NCBI GenBank assembly: GCA_014804915.1 | Contig: JAAUYW010000154.1 | Span: 1 to 10,211, forward strand | DNA from: Desulfovibrio sp. | Lineage (GTDB): Bacteria; Desulfobacterota; Desulfovibrionia; Desulfovibrionales; Desulfovibrionaceae | Length of the DNA: 10,211 nucleotides | Direction: 5' to 3' | Part shown: one piece after another, positions 1-5,335 of the stretch | Layout: each line of letters opens with the position of its first letter | Position numbering within the stretch: the first letter of the stretch is position 1 | The notes under the pieces: generated by a model | What the model was told of the DNA's origin: nothing | Database searches by the model: none | What the model saw: only the letters and a program-made list of their open reading frames with translations | Position numbers and translations under genes: made by a program

Positions 1-649
1 AAGGCATATATCTTTTATTGAGAAGATATGCAAATGATATGGCCGCTTCTGCAAATCTGGCCTGGGCAAGCATTGCGGCGACTTTATCCCCACGCTCACG
101 GGATCGCGGCAGATTATACTGGCCTGTCTGGGCCATGGTCATTACCCGGGCGGCGATCTTCTTCAGGCGCACATCTTCCGGATAATATTCCAAAAGTCTG
201 CTTCTCCAATCTGAAAAGATCCCGGCCCTGTCTTCAAAGATTTCCCCGTTGGTGGCATGCGCCAGGCCGTTTTCAGGGATTGCCAGCCACTGTTTCCAAT
301 CGGCAGGAGGAGCCTTCAATCCGGTAAGGTTTCTGTAAAACCCCTGAATTCCCAAAGCGCCGAGCCGTCCATGCAGTTCCCTGCATTTTTGGCCTATAAA
401 AATCGCAGGCAATGTCATCAGAGCGTTTTTTACACGCGATTGATTGGCCAGCAAGAATTCATCCGGCAGCCACAGGCAGAATCCGGGCCCAAAATCGTGA
501 TCACGAGAAATGCAATCATCCAGCCCAAAACACTCTGAACCTTCCCCAACAAGACCCGCCGCCGCAAATTCCATTATATCCGGAATTGAGCTTTCAAGAA
601 TCGGCAGGCAGGCTTGATAATATTCCCGGGCAAGCTGCAGGCCGCTCAT
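1..649 (-). CDS. DUF4037 family protein, nucleotidyltransferase-like (3' end cut by window edge)
   Basis: Reading from the ATG at 649, 216 codons are open and run off the left edge, so the C-terminus is missing. The N-terminus (MSGLQLAREYYQ) and the block GLVGEGSECFGLDDCISRD followed by HDFGPGFCLWLP, residues 33-62, match the DUF4037 family as I know it. The G37-S38 pair followed by D50-H51-D52 resembles the GS...DxD metal and nucleotide site of polymerase-beta-type nucleotidyltransferases; that fold assignment is an inference and no activity is known to me. The tail (FAYLLNKRYMP) resembles the helical part that follows the NTase domain in kanamycin-nucleotidyltransferase-like proteins. The start overlaps the stop of the TPR gene by 4 bp (ATGA), with GAGG six bases upstream, so it is probably translationally coupled. 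It is the last visible gene of the hemB operon. Confidence 0.85.
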   Translation of the reverse strand, partial: MSGLQLAREYYQACLPILESSIPDIMEFAAAGLVGEGSECFGLDDCISRDHDFGPGFCLWLPDEFLLANQSRVKNALMTLPAIFIGQKCRELHGRLGALGIQGFYRNLTGLKAPPADWKQWLAIPENGLAHATNGEIFEDRAGIFSDWRSRLLEYYPEDVRLKKIAARVMTMAQTGQYNLPRSRERGDKVAAMLAQARFAEAAISFAYLLNKRYMP

Positions 650-1446
650 TCATTGCCTCGCATCGCCTGTTCCAGGATTTGAAGATTCCTATTGAAAGCC
701 TGGGCATCCTTGCATTCCTCCATGTTCATATCAGAATAGATCTCAAGACATTCCCTCAGGCTTTTTACAGCTTGTCGCAATTCATCCCCCATGGCCAGGG
801 CGAGTCCATAATTCCCCAGGGAGAAAGCGAGGTTTGCCCGGTTTGGCAAATTTCGCCGGTATTGAACGGCTTTCCTGTGCCACTCCATGCCCGCTTTCAT
901 ATCCCCCTTTTCTTCGCATATCCGTCCGAGATTGTTCAAGGCAGTGCCGTACATCTCTTTTGGGCCACTGCCGCCAGCCCAGATTTCAAGAGCTTCCAGA
1001 AGATATTCTTCAGCCTTGTCGAATTGCCTCTGACGATATGCGACTTCAGCCATATAAAAAAGCGCCTTGCCATATTGGTTGCTGGATTTGCCCAGCCTCA
1101 AAGTTATGGCGGCCAGGCTTTCATCAAGCATTTCCCGCGCCTCTTCATAGCTTCCTGCCAATGAAAGCGCCTGGGCATAATTATGCAAGCCATCAATAAA
1201 CAGCAAAAAAGCGGCTGCGTCTTTTTCGGATCTTTTACGAAGGATGCCAGCTTCTTCCCTGAAAAAACATAATCCTTTGGAAATCTGGCCCAAAGCAATA
1301 AAGGCTTTGCCAAGCATATCCCGCGCGACTGCCTGCTCTGCCTCCTCAAGTTTGCCATTATTCAGAAGCTGTTCAAGCTCCACAATGGCTTCATCGGCAT
1401 ATCCGGAATTCAACAAGCTTCTGCATTTATCCAATTCAGGGGACAT
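646..1446 (-). CDS. TPR-repeat protein
   Basis: A 266-residue soluble protein with no signal peptide or membrane segment. It is almost entirely tandem tetratricopeptide repeats, at about residues 44-77, 85-118, 126-159, 168-201 and 206-239. The clearest are YGKALFYMAEVAYRQRQFDK and YGTALNNLGRICEEKGDMKA, with the usual small and aromatic positions of each helix pair. TPR arrays form curved scaffolds for protein binding, so this is probably an adaptor for one or both neighbours, DUF4125 upstream and DUF4037 downstream. It starts at ATG 1446, five bases after the DUF4125 stop; the Shine-Dalgarno GAGAGGA lies inside the end of that gene. Its stop overlaps the DUF4037 start by 4 bp. The specific role is unknown. 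The TPR call is firm; the binding partner is an inference from position. Confidence 0.88.
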   Translation of the reverse strand: MSPELDKCRSLLNSGYADEAIVELEQLLNNGKLEEAEQAVARDMLGKAFIALGQISKGLCFFREEAGILRKRSEKDAAAFLLFIDGLHNYAQALSLAGSYEEAREMLDESLAAITLRLGKSSNQYGKALFYMAEVAYRQRQFDKAEEYLLEALEIWAGGSGPKEMYGTALNNLGRICEEKGDMKAGMEWHRKAVQYRRNLPNRANLAFSLGNYGLALAMGDELRQAVKSLRECLEIYSDMNMEECKDAQAFNRNLQILEQAMRGNE

Positions 1447-1451
1447 ATCCG

Positions 1452-2090
1452 TTATCCTCTCTGGCAGGCTGCCTCTGCTTTCTCCAGGCTTTCATAACCG
1501 GCAGCCCGCACTTCATTCAGTAAAATTTCCCTGTATGCGTTTCCTCCATCTTTGAGAATACTCAAAATGTCATCATGAAAGATTGCAACGGTCTTTGCTG
1601 AAAAAGTCATAAGCTCCGCGCGAAAATAGACGGCGAATGAAACCTCGCCGCTTGTGTCATTACCGGAATTCTCCGATGGACGTCCCTTACGCATCAATGC
1701 GGGATACAGCCTGTCAAGTTCAGCCTTCCATTCCAGCTGGATTGAGAGGATTTCCGATATTTGCCGTCTTGCCGCCTCCGGAATCCTGGGTAAATGGGCT
1801 GAAAAGCGGGCATATTCCCCAGGATGGGTAGTTTCCATCATGCGGATATATTTTTCAGCAGGCAAATTGCGTCCCTGTTCGCGCGCAGCCCGCAAATCAT
1901 AAAGCCAGCTTTCGAGATGCCTGCGGCTCCATACGCGATACTGGCAGGCCCTCATTCTGCAAAACCTGTCTTCATCAAGCTGGCAGGCTGCCCTTGCAGC
2001 GCTTCCGTTTATTTCATGGAACATTGGCCATTCACAAGAAAGCACATCTTTTATGAGCTGTTCTTTTTCCAGGCTATCGCGCGAGGCCAT
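1452..2090 (-). CDS. DUF4125 family protein
   Basis: A 212-residue, mostly helical, cytoplasmic protein. It carries the conserved features I associate with DUF4125: EWPMFHEINGSAARAACQ (residues 20-37), FCRMRACQYRVW (43-54), the DLRAAREQGRNL block (65-76), KYIRMMETTHPGEY (80-93), and a C-terminal FRAELMTFSAKT region (156-167). No enzymatic motif is evident and the family has no assigned function that I know of. DUF4125 and DUF4037 genes often neighbour one another, which fits this operon. The chosen ATG at 2090 lies 17 bp inside the end of hemB, with AGGA nine bases upstream; this overlap suggests coupled translation. It is followed five bases later by the TPR gene. Family assignment is confident; function is not known. 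Confidence 0.85.
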   Translation of the reverse strand: MASRDSLEKEQLIKDVLSCEWPMFHEINGSAARAACQLDEDRFCRMRACQYRVWSRRHLESWLYDLRAAREQGRNLPAEKYIRMMETTHPGEYARFSAHLPRIPEAARRQISEILSIQLEWKAELDRLYPALMRKGRPSENSGNDTSGEVSFAVYFRAELMTFSAKTVAIFHDDILSILKDGGNAYREILLNEVRAAGYESLEKAEAACQRG

Positions 2091-3057
2091 CTTTCAGAAT
2101 CCTGCTCGTGAAATATGAGACCAGAATATCCGCGCCTGCCCTCTTGAGTCCATTCAGGCTTTCCAGCATCACGGCCTGGCCGTTTATCCAGCCCTTTTGA
2201 GCCGCCGCCATTATCATCGAGTACTCGCCGCTGACCTGATAGGCGCAGACTGGAACAAGGGTATTGCTTTTGGCAAGGGCAATAATATCCCCATACGAGC
2301 TGGCGGGCTTTACTATTATCATGTCCGCGCCTTCGGCGATATCCGCCTTGATCTCGCGCAGCGCTTCGCGGGAATTTCCCACATCCATCTGGTAGGATTT
2401 GCGATCGCCGCAGGCAGGAGCCGATTCCGCGGCATCCCTGAATGGTCCATAAAATGAGGAGGCATATTTGGCCGCATAAGACATTATCGGGAGACTGGCA
2501 TAACCCGCATGGTCAAGAGCTTCCCTGATTGTCCTGATCCTTCCATCCATCATGTCTGAAGGAGCCAATATGTCGGCTCCGGCTTCCGCAAGGCTTATCG
2601 CGGTCTTCGCAAGTATGGGCAATGTTTCGTCATTGAGAATCAGTCCGTGTTCCGTCAGGATGCCGCAATGGCCATGCGACATGTATTCACAAAGGCACAC
2701 ATCAGTGATTACAAGCAGATTGGGGAAGGATTTTTTCAAACGCCTTACGGCTTGCTGGGCAATGCCATCCTCGCTCCATGCCGAGGTGGCCTGCGCATCC
2801 TTGGCCGCCGGAATGCCATAAAGCATCGCGCTCACAAGGCCATTTTCAACGTCCCTGGCAACATCTTTTTCCAGCTCATCTAATGAAAGCTGATACTGGC
2901 CAGGCATGCTCGCTATCTCTTTCCGATAGGAGCGATTCTCTGTTTCCACAACAAAATATGGCATTATCAGCTCTTCGCGAAGAAGAGGCGGGGTTTCCCT
3001 GCAGAAATCACGCATAACCGTGGATTGCCGCAATCTGCGGCCCCTGTAGAAATTCAT
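2074..3057 (-). CDS. hemB: Delta-aminolevulinic acid dehydratase (porphobilinogen synthase)
   Basis: HemB condenses two 5-aminolevulinate molecules into porphobilinogen in the cytoplasm, the first common step of tetrapyrrole (heme, siroheme, cobalamin) synthesis. With the ATG at 3057 the product is 327 residues, normal for the family. Key parts are present: RRLRQ near the N-terminus, SMPGQYQLS, the zinc-type site DVCLCEYMSHGHCG (D119, C121, C123, H130, C131), the first active-site lysine in SYAAKYASSFYGP (K197), GDRKSYQMD, the Schiff-base lysine in IVKPASSYGDII (K250), and AYQVSGEYSM. It should be active and zinc-dependent. A GTG at 3060 could also serve as start, but GGAGG is 8 bases before the ATG and only 5 before the GTG, so I prefer the ATG. 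That ATG shares one base with the MFS stop (TGATG). Usual flanking heme genes are absent. Whether this is the only hemB in the genome cannot be seen here. Confidence 0.96.
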   Translation of the reverse strand: MNFYRGRRLRQSTVMRDFCRETPPLLREELIMPYFVVETENRSYRKEIASMPGQYQLSLDELEKDVARDVENGLVSAMLYGIPAAKDAQATSAWSEDGIAQQAVRRLKKSFPNLLVITDVCLCEYMSHGHCGILTEHGLILNDETLPILAKTAISLAEAGADILAPSDMMDGRIRTIREALDHAGYASLPIMSYAAKYASSFYGPFRDAAESAPACGDRKSYQMDVGNSREALREIKADIAEGADMIIVKPASSYGDIIALAKSNTLVPVCAYQVSGEYSMIMAAAQKGWINGQAVMLESLNGLKRAGADILVSYFTSRILKDGLAR

Positions 3058-4316
3058 CACTCATTCCTCCCAGATATATCTTGATTTTCTTGCGCCCAAA
3101 GTTTTCGTACAGAAATGCCAGCGATCATGGCAATGGCAAATATCAGGATCGCGAAAGCCTGTAAAACGGCCAGCATTATCAATGCGCCACAGTAATTGTT
3201 TCCCAAATCCCTGACAAAACCGATCAGGGAGGCGCCAAAAGCGCATCCCAATGCTGAAAAAGTCATTATGCATGCGTAAATCACGCTGTAATCCGCCATA
3301 CCGAATATTTTTCTGACCATGGGCGGTGGCTCGAGAACGGTACAGGAGAATCCAATTCCATAACACAGGCCGGCAGCGACGCTGGGCATGTAGCCGAGAT
3401 TCAAATAGATCAGGATTATCCCCAGCAAACCCAGGCCAACCCCAATGGGAGCGGCCCATTTCACACCCAATAAATCATTTAGCCAGCCTATCCCCAATTT
3501 GCCGCAGGTTATTCCAATTACAGCCGCTGAAAGGATGGCGGCTGCCTGCATATCGCCATAACCATATTGGGACATGCACGCGGGCAAGTGAAAGAGGAAG
3601 GCTGAGGTTATCCCGATAATGCCTGCAAAAATAAAGATGCAATATAAACTTCCTGTTTTCAGGGCCTGATTCAGGTCCAGTCCGGAATTTGCGTTAGCTA
3701 TATTCTTGCCTGTCCTGGCTCCATAAGGCTTTAATCCAATTTCTTCAGGAGCGGAGCGAATGATCAGCAGGGTAAAAGGCAATGACATGAATGCCATGAG
3801 CAAGCCGCAAAAGCCGTATGTGGGCCGCCAGCCGAATTGCGTGATACTCCATGCAATGGCTGGACTTGCGATTGCGGATGCGATACCGGCGGCAGAAAAG
3901 GAAATACCCATCGCAAGCCCCGTCTTTTTATCAAACCAGTTTGTGATCAGATCAGGGATTGCAAGATAAATGAGAAACGCGCTGCCTATGCCCAGAAAAA
4001 TTCCGGCAATATAAAAAGTCCATATGCCCTGGGCGAAACATAACATTCCAAAAGCGGCCGAATCAATTATGACAGCCCATGTGAGGCTGGCTCTTGCGCT
4101 AAACTTTTGAAACAACTTTCCGGCCAATGGCAAAAACAGGCCCGCTATGGCATACTGAACCGTTATATATACGCCAAGCTGACCTATGCTGATTGCCAGG
4201 GACTTGCTGACAGGGGAATAAAACAGGCCCGCGCAATTGACCGGAATACCCAGACCAGTGATGATCAAGGCGCAGCAGGCTAATACAATTTTGAAGGGAT
4301 AGGGGATTGGAGTCAT
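3057..4316 (-). CDS. MFS transporter, OFA (oxalate/formate antiporter)-like
   Basis: A 419-residue integral membrane protein with about 12 hydrophobic segments, the normal size for the major facilitator superfamily. NWFDKKTGLAMGISFSAAGI (residues 126-145) and FGWRPTYGFCG (161-171) are typical of the monocarboxylate/OFA branch. A loop motif A is seen in the second half (GKLGIGWLNDLLG, 272-284), and a weaker one follows TM2 (GKLFQKFSARASL, 66-78). The charged linker EEIGLKPYGARTGKN (191-205) separates the two six-helix halves. The substrate cannot be read from sequence; small carboxylates are usual for this branch. It is the first gene of the operon and its stop abuts the hemB start, so transport of a compound linked to tetrapyrrole metabolism is possible but unproven. 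GGGAG lies seven bases before the ATG. A promoter at 4444-4472 and a hairpin leader precede it. Confidence 0.9.
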   Translation of the reverse strand: MTPIPYPFKIVLACCALIITGLGIPVNCAGLFYSPVSKSLAISIGQLGVYITVQYAIAGLFLPLAGKLFQKFSARASLTWAVIIDSAAFGMLCFAQGIWTFYIAGIFLGIGSAFLIYLAIPDLITNWFDKKTGLAMGISFSAAGIASAIASPAIAWSITQFGWRPTYGFCGLLMAFMSLPFTLLIIRSAPEEIGLKPYGARTGKNIANANSGLDLNQALKTGSLYCIFIFAGIIGITSAFLFHLPACMSQYGYGDMQAAAILSAAVIGITCGKLGIGWLNDLLGVKWAAPIGVGLGLLGIILIYLNLGYMPSVAAGLCYGIGFSCTVLEPPPMVRKIFGMADYSVIYACIMTFSALGCAFGASLIGFVRDLGNNYCGALIMLAVLQAFAILIFAIAMIAGISVRKLWAQENQDISGRNE

Positions 4317-4337
4317 GCATCTGCTCCCTTAAAAAAA

Positions 4338-4392
4338 TTAAAAAGCCAAAAACACGCTCGCTGTGAAAGCTTGGGTATTTTTGGCTTTTTAA
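4338..4392 (-). terminator. Terminator-like hairpin in the MFS-hemB leader (candidate attenuator)
   Basis: A perfect 15-bp inverted repeat: 4338-4352 (ttaaaaagccaaaaa) pairs with 4378-4392, with a 25-nt loop. On the minus strand the second arm ends in TTTTTAA and is followed by seven T residues, as in a Rho-independent terminator, although the stem holds only three G-C pairs. It lies about 45 nt downstream of the predicted transcription start and about 20 nt before the MFS start codon, so termination here would keep the operon off. The loop is long and the stem weak, so it could instead be a protein or small-RNA binding structure, or a bidirectional terminator. The repeat is certain; its function is an inference. 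Confidence 0.55.
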
Positions 4393-4443
4393 CCAGGCTT
4401 GTTGCGCGCACGGCAAGTGACGCCTGCCTGATAACCGATTTAA

Positions 4444-4472
4444 AGTCTAGAATATGGGAACACGCAAGTCAA
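4444..4472 (-). promoter_or_regulatory. Sigma70-type promoter for the MFS-hemB-DUF4125-TPR-DUF4037 operon
   Basis: On the minus strand there is a -35 box TTGACT (4472-4467, 5 of 6 to consensus), a 17-bp spacer, and a -10 box TAGACT (4449-4444, 4 of 6). The predicted transcription start is near 4437, giving a leader of about 120 nt before the MFS ATG at 4316. This is the best promoter-like pair I found in the window, and it sits where the operon needs one. Confidence 0.6.
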
Positions 4473-4494
4473 TGATTTGTGGCAGTTTCAGCCT

Positions 4495-4514
4495 GACCTG
4501 ATATTTGCCAGGTC
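4495..4514. promoter_or_regulatory. Short dyad upstream of the operon promoter (possible operator)
   Basis: A perfect 6-bp inverted repeat, gacctg (4495-4500) and caggtc (4509-4514), with an 8-base AT-rich centre. It is centred about 65-70 bp upstream of the predicted start of the MFS-hemB transcript, a position where an activator could bind. On the plus strand it is followed by tttcct, too weak for a terminator call. Short dyads also occur by chance. Confidence 0.25.
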
Positions 4515-4661
4515 TTTCCTCCTGTCGATGCCAAAGTGTTTGAGGCTTCCATTCAGGTTACTTGACGCGAGTCGCGCATAATCCGCTGCCAGCTATTCGG
4601 CGTTTTTGTCCAGTTCGCAAGCCATTTGAGGATAACGCGTGGCTTTGATTGATGAACTCGC

Positions 4662-5150
4662 CTACCTGGCAATTGGCCTGTTATATTCCTCGTCAGTTAC
4701 CTTGTCATGCCAGATGGAATTCGCATCGCCCTTGTAACCTGTGATGGCCATGTGCGTCATGCCAGTGTCTGGCGCGGCTCCATGCCAGTGGCGCACATTC
4801 GCAGGGCAGCGCACGACATCTCCTGCGCGAATTTCCCAGACCCTGCCGTCTGCCGTGCCGGTGCGGCCAACGCCCTGGACAACTACGAGAGTCTGGCCAG
4901 CCGGATGCTCATGCCACGCTGTGCGCGCGCCAGGCTCAAAGGTTACATATGCGCCAGAAGCATTGACATTGTTATCTTCCCTGGGAAAGAGCCGATCGAT
5001 GCTGACTTTCCCTGTAAACCAGTTATCCGGACCAGGCTGTGATTTGTTCTCGCCAGCGCGGATCACGGTCTGGGCATCAGCGGCGCTCGCATGGCAGACG
5101 CAGCTAAAAGGCAGCATCAACATCATGCAGGACGCAAAAATCTTTTTCAT
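4662..5150 (-). CDS. Exported cupin-domain protein (hydroxynitrile-lyase-like cupin)
   Basis: A 162-residue protein. Residues 1-23 are a Sec signal peptide (MKK, hydrophobic core, then ASA before Ala24), so the product is probably periplasmic. The rest is a single small cupin barrel: FTGKVSIDRLFP (45-56), YVTFEPGARTAWHEHPAGQT (68-87), GRVWEIRAGDVVRCP (102-116) and VRHWHGAAP (119-127). H80, H82, Q86 and H121 match the two-His, Gln, His metal site known from small Mn cupins such as the (R)-selective hydroxynitrile lyase of Granulicella. Lyase activity is not implied; many relatives are uncharacterised, and an exported version is unusual among those I recall. GAGGAGAC precedes the ATG. It stands alone, 185 bp after brxL and 345 bp before the next operon, so it is probably transcribed separately or by read-through from the BREX genes. 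Confidence 0.87.
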   Translation of the reverse strand: MKKIFASCMMLMLPFSCVCHASAADAQTVIRAGENKSQPGPDNWFTGKVSIDRLFPREDNNVNASGAYVTFEPGARTAWHEHPAGQTLVVVQGVGRTGTADGRVWEIRAGDVVRCPANVRHWHGAAPDTGMTHMAITGYKGDANSIWHDKVTDEEYNRPIAR

Positions 5151-5335
5151 AATCGTCTCCTCGGGGACTATAGCTTCCCGGTTTTCCGCGCATCATGCTC
5201 ATGCCCGGGCAGCGCTTGTTACAGGCATTTTTTATATTGATTGCACTGTTGGCGCCAGGGACGTTTCAGGCAGAATTTTGCCTTATTTCTTCAAAATAGC
5301 CAATCCAGGGAAACTTCCGGCGTTGTAACTGGAAA
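5151..5335. other. Gap between brxL and the cupin gene
   Basis: This 185-bp stretch follows the BREX operon. It holds a small hairpin, aggca at 5268-5272 with tgcct at 5279-5283, lacking a T-run on the minus strand, so it is at best a weak terminator. On the minus strand a TATAAA (5236-5231) could be a -10 box for the cupin gene, but no good -35 is paired with it. A second weak candidate is TTGGCT, 17 bp, CAAAAT nearer the brxL end. Confidence 0.35.

Larger units (their letters stand above)
4393..4661. other. Non-coding stretch between the cupin gene and the MFS operon
   Basis: Together with the hairpin and leader end this makes a 345-bp gap (4317-4661) with no credible gene on either strand. 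It contains the operon promoter (4444-4472), the dyad at 4495-4514, and a leader segment (about 4393-4437) with several short G+C-rich complementary stretches, for example gcctgat at 4426-4432 with accaggc at 4392-4398 (one mismatch). No clear terminator with a T-run follows the cupin stop codon. I see no tRNA, repeat array or insertion sequence. Confidence 0.6.

Noticed and set aside
412..1164. 250-codon open frame on the plus strand
   Set aside because: It lies antisense to the DUF4037 and TPR genes, which have clear family motifs and ribosome sites; the plus-strand translation shows no recognisable domain.
3057..4316. Naming the MFS protein as an oxalate/formate antiporter
   Set aside because: Sequence similarity within this branch does not define the substrate, and no oxalate metabolism genes are nearby.
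4099..4416. 105-codon minus-strand frame over the MFS start and leader
   Set aside because: It overlaps the real MFS gene in another frame and spans the hairpin; it has no domain and no ribosome site that competes with the MFS start.
4662..5150. Cupin protein as a lipoprotein because of cysteines in its signal region
   Set aside because: The residues before Cys17 (PFS) do not form a proper lipobox, while ASA before Ala24 is a good signal peptidase I site.
5268..5283. Hairpin after brxL as a transcription terminator
   Set aside because: Only five base pairs, and no T-run follows on the minus strand; kept only as a remark in the gap entry.
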